Assembly (NCBI GenBank): GCA_013202515.1
Contig: JABMRN010000116.1
Location: 1-12,251 of the forward strand
DNA from: Candidatus Omnitrophota bacterium
Lineage (GTDB): Bacteria > Omnitrophota > Gorgyraeia > JABMRN01
Reading direction: 5' to 3'
DNA: 12,251 bases
Shown here piece after piece: positions 1-7,246 of the stretch; positions within the stretch are counted from its first letter, which is position 1; each line of letters starts with the position of its first letter. The notes beneath the pieces are model-generated. The model made no database searches and was not told the origin of the DNA. It saw only the letters and a program-made list of their open reading frames with translations. The translations under genes were made by a program, and so were the position numbers.

Positions 1-1
1 A

Positions 2-943
2 TCTACGTCTGATCAGATGATAAACGGTAAGTTTAGGGGTAAATATGACAGGAAAGACATCATAAATTTAATGACGGAAGCTACTAAAACGGCGAAGAAG
101 CTTCACATTAAGTCCATCGGCGTAAATGCCGAAGATGCCTCTAGGACAGATATGGCTTACTTGATAGAGTTTGCAATGGCGGCAAAGGCTGCAGGCGCAG
201 ATAGAATAAGATACTGCGATACCCTTGGCTACGATGATCCTTTTAGCATCTATGACAGAGTGGCTCAGCTTGCAACGTTATCAAAACTACCTATTGAGCT
301 TCACTGCCACAATGATTTGGGGATGGTTGTTGCCTGCAGTATAGCTGGTGCTAAGGCTGCTATTGATTCGGGCGTTGACGCCTACATAAATACCACAGTA
401 AACGGCATGGGAGAGCGTGCAGGAAATGCTGACCTCGTCAGCATTATATTGGCGTTGAAGCATTCAAGCGGTTTCAAGGACAAGTATAAATTGGATGAAA
501 GGGTTAATCTTAAGCATACCTGGAGAATATCAAAATACGCTTCTTATGCTTTTGGTGTTCCCATACCGGTAAATCAGGTTGCGGTAGGCGATAATGCCTT
601 TGCTCACGAATCCGGAATACACGCTGACGGCGCCCTTAAAGACAGGAGAAATTACGAGCTTTATGATTTTGAGGAACTCGGAAGGGGTGAGCCTGAGATT
701 ATTAATACCGGATCGAGAATTACAGTAGGAGAATATAGCGGTATAAAAGGCTTTAGGAACGTGTATGATAAATTGGAGATCAAATTTAAAAATGATAAAG
801 AGGCGACGAAGATATTGGAATTGGTTAGATATGCCAATGTTCATACACAAAAACCTCTTACGCATGATGAATTACGTTTTATAGCCACTTATCCGGATAG
901 TGCGAAAAAGATTTTTACAATGGCGCCTATATCTGCCAAATAG
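2..943 (+). CDS. Homocitrate synthase / NifV-like, LeuA-family acyltransferase (5' partial)
   Basis: This is the C-terminal part of a DRE-TIM metallolyase that condenses acetyl-CoA with a 2-oxo acid. The frame is open to the window edge: codons before the first ATG (17) read S-T-S-D-Q, matching the barrel segment STSD of homocitrate synthases, so ATG 17 is internal and roughly 85-90 N-terminal residues are missing. Counting from the first whole codon, visible motifs are AEDASRTD (43-50), the metal-binding HCHND with H101 and H103, and NGMGERAGNADL (134-145), the family signature. The protein stops soon after the linker region (VGEYSG) and lacks the large C-terminal regulatory domain of classical LeuA, which favours a homocitrate synthase/NifV-type enzyme over leucine-pathway 2-isopropylmalate synthase. 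The substrate is not proven; citramalate or AksA-like activity cannot be excluded because substrate-selecting residues lie in the missing part. The next gene begins 12 bases downstream. Confidence 0.88.
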   Translation, partial: STSDQMINGKFRGKYDRKDIINLMTEATKTAKKLHIKSIGVNAEDASRTDMAYLIEFAMAAKAAGADRIRYCDTLGYDDPFSIYDRVAQLATLSKLPIELHCHNDLGMVVACSIAGAKAAIDSGVDAYINTTVNGMGERAGNADLVSIILALKHSSGFKDKYKLDERVNLKHTWRISKYASYAFGVPIPVNQVAVGDNAFAHESGIHADGALKDRRNYELYDFEELGRGEPEIINTGSRITVGEYSGIKGFRNVYDKLEIKFKNDKEATKILELVRYANVHTQKPLTHDELRFIATYPDSAKKIFTMAPISAK

Positions 944-948
944 GGAGG
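943..948 (+). promoter_or_regulatory. Ribosome binding site for the proline-rich secreted protein
   Basis: GGGAGG lies 7 bases before ATG 956 and shares its first base with the TAG stop of the preceding gene. This strong Shine-Dalgarno sequence supports the start of an otherwise unrecognised gene. Confidence 0.75.
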
Positions 949-955
949 ACTAACT

Positions 956-1618
956 ATGCAGAAGTCCGTAAGAAAAGCTTTGGTTGTTTTATCTATTCTT
1001 TGTTTTCTGAGTGCTTCCTTCGCTGTGGTTGCATCTTTCGCCCAGGATGAAGACGAAGGGTTTGTTAAGAGAATGTGGAAAAAAGCAAGAGGGGCAAAAC
1101 AGACCGAAGAAGTCCCTAAGTCACCTGAAGTGGTTGTATCAGAAGAAGTTGAAGAGGTTGAAGTAGAAATAGCACCAAAAGAAAAGCAAGTTCCAGCTTC
1201 AGAAATTAAGGTACCCGAACGCCTTGACAAAGAGTTCATGTTGGATGTAATGCGCAGCAATCTTGATGCCTACGGTAATGAGTTAAGCGGAAGAATTCCG
1301 AACATAGTGGCGGAAGCCCTTCCCGGAGAGAAAGTTGCGTATAAGTTTAAAAAAGAAACAGGCGAGATAGTGGATTTTGAAAATCTCGATAAGGATAAGC
1401 TTTTTGTAGTATATCGTACGTTATTAAATGAAGCAAATATGATAAGGACCGAAAGGATGAATAGGCAACTTCAACAGATAAGACAGGTGCAACAGCAGAT
1501 ACAGCAAGCTCGTCCGCCGCAGGTGGTAAAGCCGCCTACTTTGCCTCAAATTCCACAGCCTCCGAGGATACCGACTCCGCCGCCACAACCGCCACGTCCG
1601 CCTCAACAAAGAAGGTAA
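956..1618 (+). CDS. Secreted proline/glutamine-rich protein of unknown function
   Basis: I do not recognise this 220-residue protein. It begins with a clear Sec signal peptide: positive N-terminus (K3, R6, K7), hydrophobic core (about 8-25) and a probable cleavage after S-F-A29. No lipobox is seen. The mature protein starts with a charged stretch, then a Glu/Val-rich low-complexity linker (about 51-75). A predicted folded or helical part follows (about 87-165), with LDKEFMLDVMRSN and a lysine-rich strand region. Next comes a Gln-rich helix that could form a coiled coil (about 165-185) and a proline-rich tail (186-220) with 16 prolines in 35 residues. The tail resembles extended spacers that cross the periplasm or bind partners. 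A strong Shine-Dalgarno precedes ATG 956, and the gene is spaced 12 and 15 bases from its neighbours, so it looks co-transcribed with purA. Start and reality as a gene are well supported; function is unknown. Confidence 0.8.
   Translation: MQKSVRKALVVLSILCFLSASFAVVASFAQDEDEGFVKRMWKKARGAKQTEEVPKSPEVVVSEEVEEVEVEIAPKEKQVPASEIKVPERLDKEFMLDVMRSNLDAYGNELSGRIPNIVAEALPGEKVAYKFKKETGEIVDFENLDKDKLFVVYRTLLNEANMIRTERMNRQLQQIRQVQQQIQQARPPQVVKPPTLPQIPQPPRIPTPPPQPPRPPQQRR
1511..1615 (+). other. Region coding the proline-rich low-complexity tail
   Basis: Codons 186-220 of the secreted protein encode repeated PP and PPP groups separated by Gln, Arg, Thr, Ile and Val, including PTPPPQPPRPP. The DNA is locally rich in CCG/CCN triplets compared with the AT-rich surroundings. 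The repeat is irregular, so it is protein low complexity and not a tandem DNA repeat. Runs of prolines like these are expected to stall ribosomes unless EF-P is present. Confidence 0.7.
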
Positions 1619-1633
1619 TTCTTAGGAGAAATT

Positions 1634-2911
1634 ATGCCAAATATAGTAGTTGTTGGAGCACAGTGGGGCGATGAGGGTAAAGGCAAGGTAATTGATCTAT
1701 TGACGCCTTCCTATAATTACGTTGTCAGGTATCAAGGTGGAAATAATGCCGGTCATACAGTAGTAAGCGGGAACGAAAAATTCGTCCTTCATTTAGTTCC
1801 TTCCGGGGTACTGCACAAGAATAAAATCTGTATTATAGGTCCGGGTGTAGTCGTAGACCCCAAGGCGCTCATAGAAGAAATAGAGATGCTAAAGTCAAAA
1901 GGCATTGATGTCGAGGGTAGACTCTTTATAAGCGAACAGGCGCACGTTATCTTTCCTTATCATCGCACTATCGATGAGCTCAAGGAAACGAAAAAGGGTA
2001 AAGCCAAGATTGGTACGACCAAGAAAGGAATAGGCCCCTGTTATGCGGATAAGGTAGCGCGAAGCGGCATAAGAATGGTAGATCTTCTTAATGACGAAGT
2101 TTTTACTAAAAGATTAAAAGAAAACCTAAGTGAAAAAAATGCCATACTAAAAACCCTTTACGATTTTAAGGGATTTTTCTTTGACGAAATCCATAGTTTA
2201 TACATTGGATACAGGGACAGGATTAAGAAGTATATAGTAGATACTACCGTTATGCTGGATGAAGCCGTGCGTAAAAAGAAATCTATTGTTTTTGAAGGGG
2301 CGCAAGGTACCCATTTGGACGTTGATTGTGGTACTTATCCGTTTGTTACATCCTCAAATTCGACTGCAGGAGGTGCCTGTGCAGGATCAGGAGTTGGTCC
2401 TACCAAAATAGATAAAGTGGTAGGCGTTGTTAAGGCCTACACCACGAGAGTAGGCGAAGGACCCTTTCCTACGGAATTCCCAGGGGATTTAATGAATGAG
2501 ATAAGATCCCGTGGTGGCGAATACGGGGCCACTACAGGAAGGCCGAGAAGATGTGGCTGGTTTGATGCTTGCCTTGTAAGGCGCTCTATTATCGTTAACG
2601 GCATGAAGGAAATCGCTGTTACTAAGCTGGATGTGCTGGATAAATTACCGTCTATCAAGATATGTACTGCATATAAATATAAAGACAAGATTTATGAAAA
2701 CTTTCCTAGTGACATAGAGGTGTTGACTAACTGCGAGCCTATATATAAGGAATATAAAGGGTGGCAGAAGGACACTACTACTATAACATCATATATTAAA
2801 TTGCCGTCCAACGCCAAGGCTTACCTTAGAGAGATAGAAAAACTCCTTAGGACGAAAATCGGTCTTATCTCAGTAGGGCAAGACAGAAAACAGGCTTTTG
2901 TAATCGAATAA
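1634..2911 (+). CDS. purA: Adenylosuccinate synthetase
   Basis: The enzyme joins IMP and aspartate using GTP to form adenylosuccinate, the first committed step to AMP, in the cytosol. At 425 residues it is full length (E. coli 432). The P-loop-like signature QWGDEGKGKVID is at about 10-21 with the catalytic Asp13, and YQGGNNAGHTV carries the catalytic His41. GTTKKGIGPCYADK, EGAQGTHLDVDCGTYPFVTSS, the loop VGEGPFPTEF, TTGRPRRCGWFD and TKLDVLD are all present in the usual order. Near the C-terminus the usual SVGPDR is SVGQDR, a mild departure. AGGAGA (1624-1629) lies 4 bases before ATG 1634, which fixes the start. The gene is not next to other purine genes; it sits between an unknown secreted protein and a pyrophosphatase. 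Confidence 0.97.
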   Translation: MPNIVVVGAQWGDEGKGKVIDLLTPSYNYVVRYQGGNNAGHTVVSGNEKFVLHLVPSGVLHKNKICIIGPGVVVDPKALIEEIEMLKSKGIDVEGRLFISEQAHVIFPYHRTIDELKETKKGKAKIGTTKKGIGPCYADKVARSGIRMVDLLNDEVFTKRLKENLSEKNAILKTLYDFKGFFFDEIHSLYIGYRDRIKKYIVDTTVMLDEAVRKKKSIVFEGAQGTHLDVDCGTYPFVTSSNSTAGGACAGSGVGPTKIDKVVGVVKAYTTRVGEGPFPTEFPGDLMNEIRSRGGEYGATTGRPRRCGWFDACLVRRSIIVNGMKEIAVTKLDVLDKLPSIKICTAYKYKDKIYENFPSDIEVLTNCEPIYKEYKGWQKDTTTITSYIKLPSNAKAYLREIEKLLRTKIGLISVGQDRKQAFVIE

Positions 2912-2935
2912 CACATAAGAAAGGAAATATAGGGA

Positions 2936-5038
2936 ATGCTTATACTTGCACCAATTGGTTCAGCGCTCGCACTTTTATTTGCTGGTTTTTTATTTATTAG
3001 AATAATGAAGTTTCCGCGTGGCGACAGGAAGATGATAGAGATACAGGACGCTATTTCCGAAGGCGCTTACGCATATATAAAAAGACAATACAGCGTTATC
3101 GCGCTATTTTTTACTGTTGTTTTCTGTATTTTATTTTTTCTAGTCAAACATGGTTACCTACCAATTTTTGTTCCTTTTGCTTTTTTGACGGGGGGTTTTT
3201 TCAGCGGACTTTCAGGGTTCATCGGCATGGTCACTGCTACCAAAGCAAATGCACGTACCACAGAGGCTTGCAAGACTAGCCTTAACAGGGGTCTTAAGAT
3301 AGCATTTGCTAGCGGTGCCGTAATGGGTTTATGCGTTGTGGGCCTTGGGCTTCTAGATCTTTCTATTTGGTATTATATTCTTGATTTCTACTACTCCCAT
3401 ATAAATGTTGTAAATGATATGACTCAGAAAATCCGAGATATCACATCAACCATGCTTACCTTTGAGATGGGGGCAAGTTGCATGGCTTTATTCGCCAGGG
3501 TAGGGGGCGGTATTTTTACCAAGGCCGCGGATGTTGGTGCAGACCTTGTAGGCAAGATAGAAGCCGGTATACCAGAAGATGACCCAAGAAACCCTGCTGT
3601 AATTGCCGATAATGTGGGTGATAACGTGGGCGATGTTGCTGGCATGGGAGCAGACCTTTATGAATCTTATGTCGGCTCAATAGTTGCTACTATGGTGCTT
3701 GCGGTTGCAGGTGGTTTTGGGCTTAACGGTGTAACGGTTCCCTTGGTCATGGCGGCAGTAGGAGTGGTTTCGAGCATAGTTGGTACATTTTTTGTTAAAA
3801 CAAGAGAACGCGCTAATCAAGGGGAACTTCTTTCAGCGCTTAGAAGAGGCATATTTGTAAGTGCAATTCTCGTTGCTATTGCTTCGTTCTTTGTAGTGAA
3901 GCATAGCTTAGGGCTTGAACACATCGGTGTGTACTATGCTATTCTGACGGGTTTGCTAGTGGGAGTCATCATAGGTTTGTCTACAGAGTTTTTTACTTCT
4001 ACCAGATATTCCCCGGCAAAAAGCATTGCAGCGTCATCCCTTACGGGTCCGGCCACTGTCATAATCAAGGGGCTTTCCGTAGGAATGCTTTCTACGGCAA
4101 TTCCCGTTCTTGCGGTGGGATGCGGCATAATAGCGAGTTTCCATTTTGCTTCAAGTGCTGTTGCGGCTGCCTTTAAGTTTAATGCGGGTCTTTATGGGGT
4201 AGGAATTGCGGCGGTCGGAATGCTGAGCACCTTAGGTATTACTCTCGCAACCGATGCATATGGTCCCGTAGCAGATAATGCGGGCGGTATAGCTGAGATG
4301 TCAAAACAGGATCCAAAGGTGAGAGAAAGAACAGATGCGCTTGATTCCTTGGGCAATACTACTGCCGCTACGGGTAAGGGTTTTGCCATAGGTAGCGCAG
4401 CTCTTACTGCACTTGCGCTAATTGCTGCTTACAAGGATGAAATTGTTAGGTTTGGTTACAAGATAGATTTAAGCCTTATGAATCCCAAGGTTATTGTGGG
4501 GCTTTTTATAGGAGGGATGCTACCGTTTCTTTTTTCTGCGTTGACGATGAAGGCGGTTGGAAAGACAGCCCAAAATATAGTTGAAGAGGTGAGAAGGCAG
4601 TTTAGAGACATCAAGGGTTTGCTCGAAGGCAAGGCCAAGGCTGATTATGCGCATTGCGTTAATATCTGTACTGTTTCCGCACAGAAAGAAATGATCCTGC
4701 CGTCTCTTCTGGCGATAATTTCACCCATTGCCATTGGGCTTTTACTTAATGCCGATGCCGTAGTAGGTCTTTTGGCGGGGGCGTTAGCCAGTGGATTTGT
4801 GGTTGCAATAATGATGGCAAATTCCGGAGGCGCATGGGATAATGCCAAGAAGTACGTAGAGGGCGGTGCATACGGCGGCAAAGGTTCAGCTCCTCACAAA
4901 GCACTTGTTATAGGTGATACGGTAGGCGATCCATTCAAGGATACCTCCGGTCCCAGCTTAAATATCTTAATAAAACTTATGGCCATGGTTAGCGTGGTGT
5001 TTGCAACGGTTGTTCTAAAACACGCGTTGATGAAATAA
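2936..5038 (+). CDS. hppA: K+-dependent membrane-bound pyrophosphatase, probably Na+-pumping
   Basis: This 700-residue integral membrane enzyme couples hydrolysis of pyrophosphate to ion export; the family has about 16 membrane helices. All PPi/Mg-binding loops are present: DVGADLVGKIEAG with DDPRNP (215-220) and DNVGDNVGDVAG; DAYGPVADNAGGIAEM (440-455); and near the C-terminus NSGGAWDNAKKYVE and GDTVGDPFKDTSGPS. In GNTTAATGKG, Ala477 and Gly480 stand at the positions that separate K+-dependent (Ala/Gly) from K+-independent (Lys/Thr) enzymes, so this one should need K+. Glu243 in ADLYESY is at the TM6 position typical of Na+-transporting members (as in Thermotoga), one helix turn before the Glu of plant-type H+ pumps. 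A dual Na+/H+ pump cannot be excluded. AAGGAA (2921-2926) lies 9 bases before ATG 2936. Family assignment is certain; ion specificity is inferred. Confidence 0.96.
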   Translation: MLILAPIGSALALLFAGFLFIRIMKFPRGDRKMIEIQDAISEGAYAYIKRQYSVIALFFTVVFCILFFLVKHGYLPIFVPFAFLTGGFFSGLSGFIGMVTATKANARTTEACKTSLNRGLKIAFASGAVMGLCVVGLGLLDLSIWYYILDFYYSHINVVNDMTQKIRDITSTMLTFEMGASCMALFARVGGGIFTKAADVGADLVGKIEAGIPEDDPRNPAVIADNVGDNVGDVAGMGADLYESYVGSIVATMVLAVAGGFGLNGVTVPLVMAAVGVVSSIVGTFFVKTRERANQGELLSALRRGIFVSAILVAIASFFVVKHSLGLEHIGVYYAILTGLLVGVIIGLSTEFFTSTRYSPAKSIAASSLTGPATVIIKGLSVGMLSTAIPVLAVGCGIIASFHFASSAVAAAFKFNAGLYGVGIAAVGMLSTLGITLATDAYGPVADNAGGIAEMSKQDPKVRERTDALDSLGNTTAATGKGFAIGSAALTALALIAAYKDEIVRFGYKIDLSLMNPKVIVGLFIGGMLPFLFSALTMKAVGKTAQNIVEEVRRQFRDIKGLLEGKAKADYAHCVNICTVSAQKEMILPSLLAIISPIAIGLLLNADAVVGLLAGALASGFVVAIMMANSGGAWDNAKKYVEGGAYGGKGSAPHKALVIGDTVGDPFKDTSGPSLNILIKLMAMVSVVFATVVLKHALMK

Positions 5039-5041
5039 CAT

Positions 5042-5047
5042 AGGAGG
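5042..5047 (+). promoter_or_regulatory. Strong ribosome binding site of the OmpA-family lipoprotein gene
   Basis: A perfect AGGAGG lies 5 bases before ATG 5053 and fixes the start. It is among the best Shine-Dalgarno matches in the window, consistent with high expression of a structural envelope lipoprotein. Confidence 0.8.
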
Positions 5048-5052
5048 CGAAA

Positions 5053-5703
5053 ATGAAAAAAATTATGATTTTGCTGTTAGCTTCAAGTGTCCTATTATCG
5101 GGATGCGCTCTAAATTTTTATAAAAAGAGCCCGAAGGATAAAGAGAAGATTGAAAAACTTTCCGGGGAGGTTGACCGGCTCAGTAAACTGAGAGAAGACG
5201 AGAATAAGCAGTTTGAAGAAATAAAGAGAGATCTTGAGGGTAGGCTTAAAGGCAAAAAGGTTGGCCTTGAACTTGAGGACAGAGGCCTTGTTATAACATT
5301 AGCGGACAACATTCTTTTTGATTCTGGAAAAGCAGAAATCAAAGATGACGCAAAACCGGTGCTCAATAAAATTTGCAAGGTCATCAAGTCAAAGGCCGCT
5401 GATAAAAACATAGGGGTCGAAGGCCATACTGACAATGTTCCGATCAAGCATTCTGGTTGGAAGTCTAACAGGGAGCTTTCAACGGCTAGGGCTAACAATG
5501 TTTATCATTATTTGATCGATGTCGGCAAGCTTATTCCGGCAAAACTCACGACAATGGGATACGGAGAATTTAAACCCGTTGTCTCTAATGATACCGAAGA
5601 TGGAAGGGCAAAAAACAGACGGGTTGAAATTGTTATTCTGCCTGAATTTTCAAGAAAGAAAAGCGGAGCCGAATTAAAAGAAAAAGGTCCGTGGATCAAA
5701 TAA
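5053..5703 (+). CDS. OmpA/MotB-domain outer-membrane lipoprotein
   Basis: This predicted lipoprotein (216 residues) anchors peptidoglycan to the outer membrane. A lipoprotein signal peptide ends in the lipobox LLSGC with Cys18 as the lipidated residue; Ala19 follows, so there is no Asp inner-membrane retention signal. Residues about 28-68 are highly charged and probably form a coiled coil. The OmpA C-terminal domain spans about 72-196: ILFDSGKAEI, GHTDNVPI with Asp127, LSTARANNVYHYL with Arg146 (the Asp/Arg pair that binds diaminopimelate in the family) and the closing NRRVEIVI. The GHTDNVPI...S.RELSTARA spacing is closer to MotB-type domains than to E. coli Pal, but there is a lipobox instead of a MotB membrane helix and no motor gene nearby. 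The name pal was not used for that reason. A short Lys-rich tail follows the domain. Its stop lies 2 bases before the ATG of uppS. Confidence 0.92.
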   Translation: MKKIMILLLASSVLLSGCALNFYKKSPKDKEKIEKLSGEVDRLSKLREDENKQFEEIKRDLEGRLKGKKVGLELEDRGLVITLADNILFDSGKAEIKDDAKPVLNKICKVIKSKAADKNIGVEGHTDNVPIKHSGWKSNRELSTARANNVYHYLIDVGKLIPAKLTTMGYGEFKPVVSNDTEDGRAKNRRVEIVILPEFSRKKSGAELKEKGPWIK

Positions 5704-5705
5704 AC

Positions 5706-6419
5706 ATGTCTATTGACCCGATCAATGTTCCTGCCCATGTAGCCATAATAATGGACGGCAACGGGAGGTGGGCGAAGGAGCGCGGCCTGCCGAGGATTGC
5801 CGGGCACAGAGAAGGCGTAAAGACCGTTGAGACAATTTTAGCTGCCTGTAAGGAAGTCGGTGTTAAGATACTAACCCTTTACGCTTTTTCTACGGAAAAT
5901 TGGAAGAGACCCAAGCAAGAAATCCAGGGTCTAATGAAAATCTTAGAGAATTATCTCCCGAAATTCACTCCTAAGCTAAATAAAGAAGATATAAGATTAA
6001 ACGTTATAGGTGAGATTTCCGCTCTGCCAGTAGCGGTTCAAAAGAGCGTAAAAAAATCAATAGAATCCTGCCGAAACAATAAGTCTTTTACTCTGAATCT
6101 AGCTATAAATTACGGTTCAAGGCAGGAAATCCTAAGGGCTACAAAGGCTGTTTGCCAAGGTGCCTTATCCGGAGGTCTTGATATCGAGAAATTAAATGAA
6201 GATGATTTCTCGAAGTTTCTTTACACTGCGGGCCAGAGGGATCCGGATATTTTAATAAGAACAAGCGGTGAGATGAGAATCAGCAATTTTCTTCTGTGGC
6301 AACTATCTTATAGCGAAATTTACGTTACTAAGAAGTTTTGGCCGGATTTTAAGAAAAAAGATTTTGTTGATGCAATTATAGAATATCAGTCAAGGAGACG
6401 CAGATTTGGCGGACATTAA
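5706..6419 (+). CDS. uppS: Isoprenyl transferase (undecaprenyl diphosphate synthase)
   Basis: The enzyme adds cis-isoprene units from isopentenyl diphosphate to farnesyl diphosphate, making the C55 lipid carrier for cell wall and glycan synthesis. HVAIIMDGNGRWAKERG (11-27) carries catalytic Asp17; STENWKRP and the C-terminal RTSGEMRISNFLLWQLSYSE with WPDF give the diphosphate- and Mg-binding residues. The usual Q/L in GE[QL]RISN is Met, a conservative change. Length is 237 residues (E. coli 253). Start choice is uncertain. ATG 5706, 2 bases after the upstream stop, gives the usual number of residues before IMDGNGR. An in-frame GTG at 5691 would add 5 residues and overlap the lipoprotein gene by 13 bases; AAAAGG lies only 3 bases before it. 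In either case translation is probably coupled to the upstream gene. It overlaps cdsA by 14 bases. Confidence 0.96.
   Translation: MSIDPINVPAHVAIIMDGNGRWAKERGLPRIAGHREGVKTVETILAACKEVGVKILTLYAFSTENWKRPKQEIQGLMKILENYLPKFTPKLNKEDIRLNVIGEISALPVAVQKSVKKSIESCRNNKSFTLNLAINYGSRQEILRATKAVCQGALSGGLDIEKLNEDDFSKFLYTAGQRDPDILIRTSGEMRISNFLLWQLSYSEIYVTKKFWPDFKKKDFVDAIIEYQSRRRRFGGH
6393..6398 (+). promoter_or_regulatory. Ribosome binding site that fixes the TTG start of cdsA
   Basis: AGGAGA lies inside the 3' end of uppS, 7 bases before TTG 6406. No in-frame ATG is close by, so this well-placed Shine-Dalgarno decides the rare TTG start and the 14-base overlap with uppS. Confidence 0.75.
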
Positions 6420-7245
6420 TAATAACGATAGCGGTAAGGCCAAACTCCTAAAAAGGGTTATAAATTCCGTGCTGATTCTGACACTAACGGGACTTATAAT
6501 CTTTTGCTTTCCGAACTGGGTATACCTTCTTCTTGCGATTTTTCTGATAGGTTTAGGGCTTAACGAATTTTTTTCCATCGTGGAGGCTAACGGTATAGTA
6601 ACCTATAAATATTTCGGGATCATAGCAGGTTGCCTTATACCGCTGGCAGTATATCTTCACTTAGGAGAAAGATATATTGACCTTGAACCCTTATTGATAG
6701 TCATAGCGTGCCTTTTCGCTTTTATCTTACAGTTTACCAGACGCGAAAAATCAAGGGACCATATCATAAGTATAGGCGTTACGCTTCTTGCTCTATTTTA
6801 TATAAGCTGGTTCTTTTCTTTCGTTATCAAGATTAAATTTCTGCCAAGTGGAAACTTTTTAATTGCTTTTTTAATTCTGGTTACCAAGTCTGGGGATGTT
6901 GCGGCATATTTTGTAGGACGGGCCTTTGGAAAACACAACCTAATACCGAGAATAAGTCCCAAGAAAACGGTCGAGGGAACTGCTGGAGCACTATTTACAA
7001 GCATTGCGGTAGCGCTTTTAGCAAGCGGACTTATAGGTATTTCTTTAAAACACGCCTTAGCTTTAGGTGTACTTCTCGGCATCATAGGTCAGGTGGGGGA
7101 TTTGGCGGAAAGCCTCATTAAGCGCGATTGCGGCGTAAAGGATTCAGGCGGTAATTTATCCGGTTTTGGTGGTGTGTTGGATATGATTGACAGCCTCCTC
7201 TTTACCACTCCTGTGTTCTATTTCTACATCAAAATGTTTTTATAA
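6406..7245 (+). CDS. cdsA: Phosphatidate cytidylyltransferase (CDP-diglyceride synthase)
   Basis: The enzyme turns phosphatidate and CTP into CDP-diacylglycerol plus pyrophosphate, the branch point for bacterial phospholipids, in the inner membrane. The 279-residue protein has a short polar N-terminus and about seven to eight hydrophobic segments. Two conserved blocks are clear: KSGDVAAYFVGRAFGKH with PRISPKKTVEG (161-191), and GQVGDLAESLIKRDCGVKD (228-246), followed by GFGGVLDMIDS. In that last block the usual signature PGHGG-x-x-DR-x-D reads SGFGG-V-L-DM-I-D: the His is Phe254 and the Arg is Met260, while Asp259 and Asp262 are kept. Variants with a hydrophobic residue at the His position occur in some phyla, so activity is still expected. 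The gene starts with TTG, supported by AGGAGA 7 bases before it. The dxr ATG begins one base after its stop. Confidence 0.94.
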   Translation: MADINNNDSGKAKLLKRVINSVLILTLTGLIIFCFPNWVYLLLAIFLIGLGLNEFFSIVEANGIVTYKYFGIIAGCLIPLAVYLHLGERYIDLEPLLIVIACLFAFILQFTRREKSRDHIISIGVTLLALFYISWFFSFVIKIKFLPSGNFLIAFLILVTKSGDVAAYFVGRAFGKHNLIPRISPKKTVEGTAGALFTSIAVALLASGLIGISLKHALALGVLLGIIGQVGDLAESLIKRDCGVKDSGGNLSGFGGVLDMIDSLLFTTPVFYFYIKMFL

Positions 7246-7246
7246 T

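Noticed and set aside
1511..1615. CCG-rich segment considered as a tandem DNA repeat
   Set aside because: Period and sequence are irregular; it is explained by the proline-rich coding tail.
5118..5498. 126-codon minus-strand open frame opposite the lipoprotein gene
   Set aside because: Its Ser/Leu-rich low-complexity product mirrors the Lys/Glu-rich coding strand, so it is a shadow of the real gene.
7187..7246. Longer N-terminus of dxr starting at ATG 7187
   Set aside because: The extra 20 residues overlap the conserved end of cdsA and do not resemble any Dxr; the NADPH motif begins at its usual distance from ATG 7247.
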